Shown here: positions 1 to 7,530 of the stretch, in pieces | How positions within the stretch are numbered: the stretch's first letter is position 1 | Layout of the letters: each line of letters begins with the position of its first letter | NCBI RefSeq assembly: GCF_013179285.1 | Contig: NZ_WVNW01000001.1 | Coordinates: 310,001 to 374,000 of the forward strand | DNA from: Roseobacter sp. HKCCD6576-2 | Lineage (GTDB): Bacteria; Pseudomonadota; Alphaproteobacteria; Rhodobacterales; Rhodobacteraceae | DNA length: 64,000 nt | Reading direction: 5' to 3' | Position numbers and translations under genes: made by a program | The notes under the pieces: generated by a model | The model's input: only the letters and a program-made list of their open reading frames with translations | The model's database searches: none | What the model was told of the DNA's origin: nothing

Positions 1-80
1 TTCCGAACCCGGCCGTTAAGTGCCGTTGCGCCGATGGTACTGCATCTTAAGGTGTGGGAGAGTAGGTCACCGCCAAACCT
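1..80 (+). rRNA. rrf: 5S ribosomal RNA, 3' part
   Basis: The first ~80 bases match the conserved 3' half of bacterial 5S rRNA: the CCGAACCCGGCCGTTAAG segment near base 1, the GGTACTGC segment, and the terminal GGGAGAGTAGGTCACCGCC. The 5' half lies before the window, so the rest of the rRNA operon is presumably just upstream. The 3' end near base 80 is estimated from the usual position after the last stem strand. Confidence 0.9.
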
Positions 81-240
81 AGTAAGAAACATCTTTTATC
101 TCTCTGACGATAGTCTCCACCATAAACATAAGCGCCTGACCGACAAGCGTGTCTTCGTGCATCTCGAATGACTGACCGTTGCCAATGGCGGCTGTCTCCT
201 TCACGATGCGCAAAAAGAAAACAATCGCGTAACGAGGGTA

Positions 241-1125
241 ATGAAAACCGCTGAGATTGATCTAGAACACTTGGGCGCTTTGACGGATCAAGGGATTCCA
301 AATCTTTTCTATTTTTGGCACGATCTTGAGTCGCTCCCCAAAGCGTTTCACGAAAACCTGGATTTTGCAGAGGCACGCTATCCAGAGTGGACATTTTCGA
401 TCCTTACTGATGTCGCCGCACACCGGTTGCTTGAGCGCGATTGGCCGGAGATCGCCAAAGAATACAATGACATATGGATCCCTGCTTGCCGCTCCGACAT
501 CGCGCGGCTGGCGGCGCTTTATGCGTTTGGCGGCTGGTATCTTGATGCAGACACCCTCCCCACTGGAGATCTCCGGCCATTGACCGGTGATACGAATGTC
601 ATCGTTTTCCGTGACACGAAGCCGAGGCTGAAACAGCGCGGCGATGTGATGAACGGGTTTCTCTATATGCCCCGCGGATCGGACTTGGCTCGCGCGATGC
701 TCGAACAGATCACGAAGAACTTGCGTGAACGCAAAGATGTTTATCGAGTGATGGATTTCGCCGGCCCATACCTTATGGCGCGTCTCATTAAGGAAATGGA
801 CCCTTCAATGATCACCGTGTTGTGGCAGAGCGAAGTCTACCGCCGCTACAATGAGCTGTTTGTTGGCGATACACCACTTTTCGAACACACGGTCGATGCA
901 ACTGCGTCTTCCTGGCGTATCGTGCAAAACTTTGGTGTCTTGCCTGGACTTGAGCCCAACTGGGATGGATTTCCATTGGAGCTCAGGCCGAGGTTCGCGA
1001 GAGTCATACGGGAGTTTGTCACACAACACGGTCTCCAGAAACAACTTGTCGAACTGGCACACCATAGGCCCCTCTATCTCGAACGCGCGCAATTCAAAGA
1101 GTTCGTCGAGGAATGCCGAGGTTAG
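241..1125 (+). CDS. Glycosyltransferase with DXD sugar-binding motif (GT32-like)
   Basis: 294 aa. Residues ~82-106 carry the hallmark of the Gly_transf_sug/GT32-type family: an RSDIAR-x-A-x2-YAFGGWY stretch followed by LDADT, with Asp102 and Asp104 forming the metal/nucleotide-sugar binding DXD. No signal peptide or membrane segment is visible, so a cytoplasmic enzyme adding a sugar to a surface polysaccharide or small acceptor is likely; donor and acceptor cannot be read. The start is supported by GAGG 5 bases upstream. It sits between 5S rRNA and tRNA-fMet, normally adjacent in this group. Its base composition looks less GC-rich than the genes downstream, consistent with acquisition. Confidence 0.85.
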   Translation: MKTAEIDLEHLGALTDQGIPNLFYFWHDLESLPKAFHENLDFAEARYPEWTFSILTDVAAHRLLERDWPEIAKEYNDIWIPACRSDIARLAALYAFGGWYLDADTLPTGDLRPLTGDTNVIVFRDTKPRLKQRGDVMNGFLYMPRGSDLARAMLEQITKNLRERKDVYRVMDFAGPYLMARLIKEMDPSMITVLWQSEVYRRYNELFVGDTPLFEHTVDATASSWRIVQNFGVLPGLEPNWDGFPLELRPRFARVIREFVTQHGLQKQLVELAHHRPLYLERAQFKEFVEECRG

Positions 1126-1270
1126 GCTTCGATGCTCTGCAAGGATGCGTGACGCTGATCAGGTGTTGGACAGCCTGATTTAAAACCGATCCTGACGATC
1201 CTCATCTGATCGCGCCACTCTAAGGCCTGTGGTGCTGGCGCCGAAGGGAAAGCAGGTTCGCTAGACGATG

Positions 1271-1302
1271 CTTGATTCCTTCCGCCCATCAAGACTTTTT
1301 TT
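1271..1302 (+). terminator. Candidate rho-independent terminator after the glycosyltransferase
   Basis: CTTGA (1271-1275) can pair with TCAAG (1289-1293) and is followed by AC and seven T residues. The stem is short and the loop long (13 nt), so this is a weak candidate. If real, it would separate the 5S/glycosyltransferase transcript from tRNA-fMet. Confidence 0.35.
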
Positions 1303-1356
1303 CTGACTGGTGCTCTTGCGGCTCTCGTCAATGACAGATAGATGACAAGCCATTGG

Positions 1357-1433
<77 letters not shown>

Positions 1434-1508
1434 ATTTCCGAGCCATTTGTTTCGGTCGAGCGCCCAACCCCACATTCTCTCCGCTCGTAAAGCGAGTTGT
1501 CTCACAAT

Positions 1509-1588
1509 GCCGCGTGGTTGTATCTGCCTTGGACTTTGACTTATTCGGCTCAAGTGTTGGCGTGACCTGACGATACAACGCCGCGTGG
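1509..1588. repeat. Composite direct and inverted repeat upstream of the Crp/Fnr gene
   Basis: The 9-mer GCCGCGTGG occurs at 1509-1517 and 1580-1588. On their inner sides lie GTTGTATC (1517-1524) and its exact reverse complement GATACAAC (1572-1579). The arrangement leaves a 47-nt loop and ends about 80 bases before the regulator start codon. It could be a regulatory or structural element of its promoter region; no known family was recognised. Confidence 0.35.
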
Positions 1589-1667
1589 CTTACCCTGCGC
1601 TGCATACGAACTGTCGCAGCGCATGATGGCTGGAGGGACGACGTTACAAGAATGTCAGAGGATTGAA

Positions 1668-2360
1668 ATGAAAGAAGAACTCTCGGGTTCCAATGAAAGC
1701 TGGATCGAGCGATTTCGGGGCCTTGCGCAGCTCCCATCCGATATTCGCGCGGACCTTGTCAGGGGAAGTCAGGTCCTGTCGGTCGCGGCAGGGACCCAAA
1801 TCTTCCAACCCGGACAATCCGCCGACAACTTGCTTTTGTTGATCGACGGTACCGTGCGGGTTCAGCAGCGCTCTGAGACTGGTAGAGAGATTTTTCTTTA
1901 TCGGGTGCATGCTGGCGAAAGCTGCGTTTTGACGACCGCATGCATGCTTGCCTTCGAAGATTACTCTGCCGACGGCATCGCCGAAACGGATGTCACCGCA
2001 GCCGCCATTCCGCGCAAGACATTCGACGATCTCCTCGCCCGGTCACCGATCTTCCGAGAGTTTGTCTTTGCCGCTTATTCCCGTCGTATCACGGACCTCT
2101 TTGCTTTGATCGATGACATCGTCTTTCAGCGGATGGATGTTCGGCTTGCCGAGCGACTTCTCGAGCTGGTGGGTCAGACTGACACTGTTCACGCGACTCA
2201 TGCCGTCTTGGCGACGGAGTTAGGGACCGCGCGCGAGGTGATCTCTCGAACTCTGTCTGAGTTTCATCGCCGCGGATGGGTCGAGCAAACGCGTGGTGCG
2301 GTGCGCATAACTGACCGTCCGAGCCTCGCGCGGTTTGCCCGGTCAGCGGGCGCAAACTGA
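1668..2360 (+). CDS. Crp/Fnr-family transcriptional regulator
   Basis: 230 aa from the ATG at 1668, preceded by AGAGG at suitable spacing; an in-frame ATG at 1623 would add 15 residues without a good ribosome site. Residues ~25-125 form a cyclic-nucleotide-binding-like beta-roll (PGQSADNLLLLIDGTVRV), and ~170-215 a winged helix with TAREVISRTLSEFHRRGWV as recognition helix. The N-terminal Cys cluster of true FNR is absent, but Cys86 and Cys92 lie in the sensor domain (ESCVLTTAC), which may indicate thiol-based sensing (inference). It is followed by a DUF2892 gene and a SulP transporter on the same strand, its likely targets. Confidence 0.88.
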   Translation: MKEELSGSNESWIERFRGLAQLPSDIRADLVRGSQVLSVAAGTQIFQPGQSADNLLLLIDGTVRVQQRSETGREIFLYRVHAGESCVLTTACMLAFEDYSADGIAETDVTAAAIPRKTFDDLLARSPIFREFVFAAYSRRITDLFALIDDIVFQRMDVRLAERLLELVGQTDTVHATHAVLATELGTAREVISRTLSEFHRRGWVEQTRGAVRITDRPSLARFARSAGAN

Positions 2361-2389
2361 TCTGCTGTCCGGGCAGAACCAACCGCTTT

Positions 2390-2402
2390 GTGACCTAGTC
2401 AC
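2390..2402. promoter_or_regulatory. Possible operator palindrome between Crp/Fnr gene and DUF2892 gene
   Basis: GTGAC-CTA-GTCAC is an inverted repeat with five-base arms in the 103-base gap before the DUF2892 gene. The half-site resembles Crp-type TGTGA, but the spacing is shorter than a standard Crp/Fnr site. Its assignment as the binding site of the adjacent regulator is inference. Confidence 0.3.
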
Positions 2403-2463
2403 CGTTGAGCCGCGATGTTTCGTGAGATGATCGGCCTCGAAATGATTCGAGATGGAGCATGAC

Positions 2464-2673
2464 ATGACAATCAACATGGGCAAACTTGATCGCGGCCTAC
2501 GCCTTGTGGCGGCTGCACTGCTACTCTGGGTCGCCTTCGGCACGACGCTCGCGGCCACAGGCCTCCTACACTGGCTCGCCATCGCGGTCGCGGCGATCTT
2601 CACGATCACGGCTTTGCTCGGCAACTGCCCGCTCTATCGCATTGTGGGCCTCAAGACCTGCCAGGATTGCTAG
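2464..2673 (+). CDS. DUF2892 (YgaP-like) small membrane protein
   Basis: 69 aa from the ATG at 2464, chosen because GGAG lies 6 bases upstream; an ATG at 2452 overlaps that site. An N-terminal GKLDRGLR motif is followed by two hydrophobic segments (~12-30 and ~34-52), then NCPLYRIVGLKTC, the typical DUF2892 pattern seen in the membrane part of YgaP-like proteins. Cysteines at 55, 66 and 69 (CQDC end) are conserved-looking and may bind sulfane sulfur or metal. It lies between a Crp/Fnr regulator and a SulP transporter, suggesting a sulfur or anion-related role (inference). Confidence 0.85.
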   Translation: MTINMGKLDRGLRLVAAALLLWVAFGTTLAATGLLHWLAIAVAAIFTITALLGNCPLYRIVGLKTCQDC

Positions 2674-2802
2674 AGACTAACTTGCCGCATCCCGCGCAGG
2701 GTAGACACCTATTGGCGCCGCTGAATGAAACTGTTGGACTTGGCGGTTTGCCTCCATGGCTCGCCGCCGATCCCTGTCTAACCATTTGATCCGAGACCCT
2801 GA

Positions 2803-4527
2803 ATGCGCAAGCTCTCCAACTACGTACCGATTCTCGATTGGGGACGGCGATATAGTCGCGGTGCATTTTCAAACGACTTGATTGCGGCTGTGATCGTCAC
2901 GATCATGCTGATCCCACAATCGCTGGCTTATGCGCTTCTGGCCGGTTTGCCGCCCGAGGCCGGGATTTACGCCTCGATTGTGCCGATCATCCTCTATGCA
3001 ATCTTTGGAACGTCCCGCGCGCTCGCGGTTGGGCCAGTGGCAGTGGTGTCGTTGTTGACCGCGTCTGCCGTTGGGCAGGTGGCGGAGCAGGGGACGGCGG
3101 GATATGCGATCGCCGCTCTGACACTGGCGTTTCTTTCCGGCGGCTTCCTTCTGCTCCTGGGTGTCCTGAGGCTCGGTTTTCTTGCGAATTTTCTAAGCCA
3201 TCCGGTTATCGCGGGCTTCATCACGGCGTCTGGTATTCTGATTGCGACCAGTCAGTTGACCCATATTCTTGGCGTTCCGGCTGGCGGCCACACCCTGATC
3301 GAAATGGGGGCGACGCTCTTGTCGCATCTGGGGCAGGTCGATCCGATCACCCTTATCATCGGCGGTGCCGCGACAGCTTTCCTGTTTTGGGTCCGAAAGG
3401 GGTTGAAGCCGCTCTTGCGCGCCCTGGGGCTTGGCGCGCGGGCTGCGGATGTTTTGACCAAAGCCGGGCCGGTTGCAGCGGTCGTGGTGACCACGGTCGC
3501 GACTTGGGCCTTCGGCCTGGCCGACCAGGGTGTCGCCATTGTCGGCGCGGTGCCTCAGAGCTTGCCGCCGCTGACCCTGCCGGGGATGTCACCGGATTTG
3601 ATCCGACAACTCGCCGTTCCGGCGATCCTGATTTCGGTAATCGGCTTTGTGGAATCGGTGTCGGTCGCGCAAACGCTGGCGGCCAAAAAGCGGCAGCGGA
3701 TCGATCCGAACCAAGAACTCATCGGCCTGGGCACGGCCAATTTGGGGGCGGCCTTTACTGGAGGTTACCCAGTGACGGGCGGATTCGCGCGATCGGTCGT
3801 GAATTTCGATGCGGGCGCAGAGACGCCCGCGGCCGGTGCCTTCACGGCCGTTGGCCTGGCGATTGCGGCCCTCGCGCTGACACCGCTGGTCTATTTCCTG
3901 CCCAAAGCGACCCTTGCGGCGACGATCATTGTCGCGGTTCTGAGCCTGGTGGATTTCTCCATCCTCAAGAAAACTTGGGTCTATTCGAAGAGTGACTTTG
4001 CCGCCGTCACCGCGACGATTCTACTAACACTCGGCGCCGGTGTCGAAGTTGGGGTTGCCAGTGGTGTGGTGCTGTCCATCGCGCTGCATCTCTACAAAAC
4101 ATCCAGGCCGCATGTTGCCGAGGTTGGGCTTGTTCCCAATACGCAGCACTTTCGCAATATCCTCCGCCATGAGGTGAAAACCGACCCGGGCGTGCTGACA
4201 CTGCGCGTGGATGAGAGCCTCTACTTCGTCAATGCCCGGTTCTTGGAAGACTTGGTTCAGGATCGGATCGCCGAAGGCTGCGAGATTCGCCATGTCGTTC
4301 TGATGTTCTCTGCTGTGAACGAGGTGGATTATTCGGCCCTGGAAAGTCTCGAGGCGATCAATCACCGGCTCACCGATCTGGGTGTTGGGCTGCACCTGAG
4401 CGAAGTGAAGGGGCCGGTTATGGACCGGCTTGGGAAGGCGCATTTTCTTGATGCCCTGAATGGAGAGGTCTTTCTGTCGCAATATGATGCGTGGACCTCG
4501 CTCAAGTCCGATGAGGCGGTCGAGTAG
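2803..4527 (+). CDS. SulP-family inorganic anion transporter with STAS domain
   Basis: 574 aa, normal length for SulP/SLC26 permeases. An N-terminal membrane domain of 10 or more hydrophobic segments (residues ~25-430) includes the family signature near residues 30-60 (IPQSLAYALLAGLPPEAGIYAS). A C-terminal STAS domain (~445-565) has the anti-sigma-antagonist pattern VLMFSAVNEVDYSALESL. These carriers move sulfate, bicarbonate or related anions across the inner membrane; the substrate cannot be determined here. It is probably co-regulated with the Crp/Fnr and DUF2892 genes upstream, separated by a 129-base gap with no clear terminator. Confidence 0.92.
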   Translation: MRKLSNYVPILDWGRRYSRGAFSNDLIAAVIVTIMLIPQSLAYALLAGLPPEAGIYASIVPIILYAIFGTSRALAVGPVAVVSLLTASAVGQVAEQGTAGYAIAALTLAFLSGGFLLLLGVLRLGFLANFLSHPVIAGFITASGILIATSQLTHILGVPAGGHTLIEMGATLLSHLGQVDPITLIIGGAATAFLFWVRKGLKPLLRALGLGARAADVLTKAGPVAAVVVTTVATWAFGLADQGVAIVGAVPQSLPPLTLPGMSPDLIRQLAVPAILISVIGFVESVSVAQTLAAKKRQRIDPNQELIGLGTANLGAAFTGGYPVTGGFARSVVNFDAGAETPAAGAFTAVGLAIAALALTPLVYFLPKATLAATIIVAVLSLVDFSILKKTWVYSKSDFAAVTATILLTLGAGVEVGVASGVVLSIALHLYKTSRPHVAEVGLVPNTQHFRNILRHEVKTDPGVLTLRVDESLYFVNARFLEDLVQDRIAEGCEIRHVVLMFSAVNEVDYSALESLEAINHRLTDLGVGLHLSEVKGPVMDRLGKAHFLDALNGEVFLSQYDAWTSLKSDEAVE

Positions 4528-4600
4528 GCGCGTCAGATCAGGCGCGACGCTCCCAGACAGACCTCGGGGGCCATTACGTTCGGATGTTGACCCCAGCCCG

Positions 4601-5824
4601 TCAGATAACCGCCTTCTCGACGATGGGGGCATTCTGTCCGATGCGGTCAAAGCTGAACGGGCTTAGATCAAGGCTGCGATATTCGCCATAGGTCAGCCAT
4701 TCGGCTGTTCCCCGCCCCATTGCCGGAGATTGCTGCAATCCGTGCCCTGAGAACCCATTAAGGAAGACAAAATTCTCAATCTCCGGATGAGACCCTGTGA
4801 TCGCGTTGTGATCAAAGGTGTTCATCGCATAATGCCCGGCCCATTCGTTTTGAACCTTAATGGCCTCGAATTGCGGAATGCGCGTCGCCAAGATGGGCCA
4901 AACATGATCGGTCCAAATCCCGTGGTCCATGGAGAAGTCATCATGGGCCACTGCCGGGTCGGCATCAGAATGACCACCGCATTGATAGGTACCGCCGCCA
5001 TTCTCGCGCACATGAACGCCAGACGGATCGATGGTCAGTGGCAGATCGCGATCCAGCGGCGTTTCGGCTTTGAAGACCCAAGAATACCGTTTGCGTGGTT
5101 CAACAGGCACATCGATGCCAGCCATACGCGCGGTCCGTGCGGCGCGTGGGCCGGAAGCATTCACCACCTGACCGCATGAAATGACGTCACCTGATTTCAA
5201 TGTCACACTGTCCACCCGTGTGCCGGAGGCGTTCTTGGTCATCGCGACGACCTCATTGGTCACATATTCGACGCCTCGCTCGCGGGCTTGCCGACGCCAC
5301 CAATCGAACACGGTCGCCCCGTCCCAATAGCCCTCGTCAACGAGATTGATTGAGCCAAGCACGATGTCATCGGTATTGTAGAACGGATATGCCGCCGCGA
5401 TCTCCTCAGGCGTCATCAGTTGCGTGGCGGCACCAGCGGCCAGTTGCACCTTTTGGTTGGCGCGCAGGACGTTGGCGAACGCATCTGTATCGGCCAGGTA
5501 CATGTAGCCAAACGAGCGGATGGAGAGCGCGGGCACCCGGTCATCTCCTCCCATATAGCTGCGGAGATTTTTTACAAACTCGGCGGCAAACTGAGAGACG
5601 CGGACATTCAGCTCGGTGCTGAATTGTTGCCGCATGCAGGAGTTCGTGTGGGTCGTCGATGCGGTTTCATAGGTCGGGTCGCGCTCTACGACTAAAACAG
5701 AGCCATTAAAATCCGGATTATCCGACAAAAACCAAGCGGTCGAAGACCCCATGATCGCGCCGCCAATGATGACAACATCATAAGAGGATTTGGTCGGCGA
5801 TGCCGAAACCTGACCATTTGCCAT
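4601..5824 (-). CDS. FAD-dependent oxidoreductase, DAO family (sarcosine oxidase beta/FOXRED1-like)
   Basis: 407 aa. The N-terminus has a Rossmann FAD-binding motif (DVVIIGGAIMGSSTAWFL, residues 15-32) followed by the acidic end of strand 2 (VVERD). The C-terminal NGFSGHGLQQSPAMGRGTAEWL matches the FAD-contact region of D-amino-acid/sarcosine oxidases. It probably oxidises a secondary or N-methyl amino acid. Its start codon overlaps the HyuB stop (TGATG), so it is the third gene of a hyuA-hyuB-DAO operon. A link to sarcosine released from an N-methylhydantoin-like substrate is inference. Confidence 0.85.
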   Translation of the reverse strand: MANGQVSASPTKSSYDVVIIGGAIMGSSTAWFLSDNPDFNGSVLVVERDPTYETASTTHTNSCMRQQFSTELNVRVSQFAAEFVKNLRSYMGGDDRVPALSIRSFGYMYLADTDAFANVLRANQKVQLAAGAATQLMTPEEIAAAYPFYNTDDIVLGSINLVDEGYWDGATVFDWWRRQARERGVEYVTNEVVAMTKNASGTRVDSVTLKSGDVISCGQVVNASGPRAARTARMAGIDVPVEPRKRYSWVFKAETPLDRDLPLTIDPSGVHVRENGGGTYQCGGHSDADPAVAHDDFSMDHGIWTDHVWPILATRIPQFEAIKVQNEWAGHYAMNTFDHNAITGSHPEIENFVFLNGFSGHGLQQSPAMGRGTAEWLTYGEYRSLDLSPFSFDRIGQNAPIVEKAVI

Positions 5825-7530
5825 CAGAAGACCTCGCCCAGTTTTGCCCGAGTCAGGATGTCAGTGATTTGCGCGTCGGCAAGCCCATAGTGCTCTGCGG
5901 CAAACTCCGCTGTGATATAGCCATACGCCAAATCGCGTTTGATATCGTTCAAGGATCGGTCCTTCGGCGCGCCATATCCAGCCCCGCCCGGGAAGGCCAT
6001 GCAGACGCGTTGGCCATGGGCCACGAATTGCTTACCTTTGCCTTTCATCGGGGTGCCGTCATCCTGCGCAATGCGTGTCGGCGCGCCATCTTGGCCACCT
6101 TGGCGTCCGTGGGCGGGGTGATCGACACGATCCAACATGGCGGAAATGTCGAACTCGTGCCCGTCGCGCGCGCCAACCTCCATGAATTGTCCCAGCCCGC
6201 CGCGATATTGACCGGCGCCGCCACTATCGGGCCTGAGCTCTTTGCGCCAGATGATCACGGGGCCAACCTGCTCCGTCGCCTCCACCGGCATGGTCATGAC
6301 GCCAGAAGGGAAGGCGGTTGCATTCATCCCATCAAGGGTCGGTCGCGCACCTGAGCCGCCGGAGTTGAAGGTCAACACCTCGGCCCGAACCGCATCTTCC
6401 GGCGCGGGCGCATCCATGCGTGGCCGCAAAGAAACCTGGAAGTTGCACAAGCATCCCGCCCCTTCCGCGGGCACAACACCGGGCAGCAATTTGTCGAGCG
6501 CATCATAGACCGTATCGGGGACCATATGGCCAATGACGTGCCTCAGCGCGACCGGAGCCGGGTGGACGGCGTTCACGATCGAGTTTTCTGGGGCCACGAT
6601 TTCAAAGGGTGCGAGCGAGGCCGCGTTATTGGGGATCTCCGGCGCAATCGCGCATTTCAAGGCATAGCAAGCATAGGCTTTGGTGTAGACCAGTGGGACG
6701 TTGATGCCCTTTTTGTCGATGCCACTTGTTCCCGCCCAATCGCTCAACACCCGATCTTTTTCGATGGTCAGCCGGACCTTGAGGTCAATGGGCTTGGAAT
6801 ACCCATCAATCCGCATATGGCCATCGGCTATACCGGGTTTGAGCGCGTTGATCCGTTCCAATGTGGCCTGACGCGAGTTGGTCAGGATGAAGTCGGAAAT
6901 CCCGCGCAGATCGGTCAGCCCGAACTCAGCCATCATATCAATCAGGCGTCGGTGGCCGATCTCGTTACAATTTGCCAGGGCATAGATATCGCCCACCAAC
7001 TGATCCGGTTCCCGAACATTCCCGCGGATGAGCGACAAGAGCGTCTGATCGACCGTGCCTTTGTCCGCGAATTTCATGATTGGGATATAAAGCCCTTCCT
7101 CATGCACATCATTGGCGTCCGCTCCGAAGCCACGCCCGCCGATATCGGTCACATGGGCGGTGCAGCCAAAGAACCCGATAAGGGTACCTTCATGAAAGGA
7201 TGGGGTGACGACGGTGATGTCATGCTTATGACCCGTCCCCTCCCAAGGATCATTGGTGATGTAGATATCGCCCGCCGCCATATTCGCCAGGCCGATCCGC
7301 CGAATGAAATGGCCCACCGCATCGGCCATGGCGTTAACATGGCCCGGTGTGCCGGTGACGGCCTGGGCAAGCATCTCGCCCTTTTCGTTATAGACACCAG
7401 CCGACAGATCGCCCGCCTCCCGCACAGAGGTGGAGAACGCCGTGCGGACCAGGGCTTGGGCCTGCTCTTCGACGACGGAGATCAAGCGGTTCCACATGAC
7501 CTGATAGGCGACTTTGCTGTGATCAGGCAT
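5824..7530 (-). CDS. hyuB: Hydantoinase B/oxoprolinase family protein (HyuB)
   Basis: 568 aa, full length for the HyuB subunit of ATP-dependent hydantoinases, N-methylhydantoinases and acetone carboxylase-like enzymes. The N-terminal region around residues 12-60 (WNRLISVVEEQAQALVRTAFSTSVREAGDLSAGVY in segments) and the central GDIYITNDPWEGTGHKHD are typical. It overlaps the end of hyuA by 8 bases and touches the DAO gene, indicating a coupled operon. With HyuA it should open a cyclic amide using ATP. The exact substrate is not readable. Confidence 0.9.
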   Translation of the reverse strand: MPDHSKVAYQVMWNRLISVVEEQAQALVRTAFSTSVREAGDLSAGVYNEKGEMLAQAVTGTPGHVNAMADAVGHFIRRIGLANMAAGDIYITNDPWEGTGHKHDITVVTPSFHEGTLIGFFGCTAHVTDIGGRGFGADANDVHEEGLYIPIMKFADKGTVDQTLLSLIRGNVREPDQLVGDIYALANCNEIGHRRLIDMMAEFGLTDLRGISDFILTNSRQATLERINALKPGIADGHMRIDGYSKPIDLKVRLTIEKDRVLSDWAGTSGIDKKGINVPLVYTKAYACYALKCAIAPEIPNNAASLAPFEIVAPENSIVNAVHPAPVALRHVIGHMVPDTVYDALDKLLPGVVPAEGAGCLCNFQVSLRPRMDAPAPEDAVRAEVLTFNSGGSGARPTLDGMNATAFPSGVMTMPVEATEQVGPVIIWRKELRPDSGGAGQYRGGLGQFMEVGARDGHEFDISAMLDRVDHPAHGRQGGQDGAPTRIAQDDGTPMKGKGKQFVAHGQRVCMAFPGGAGYGAPKDRSLNDIKRDLAYGYITAEFAAEHYGLADAQITDILTRAKLGEVF

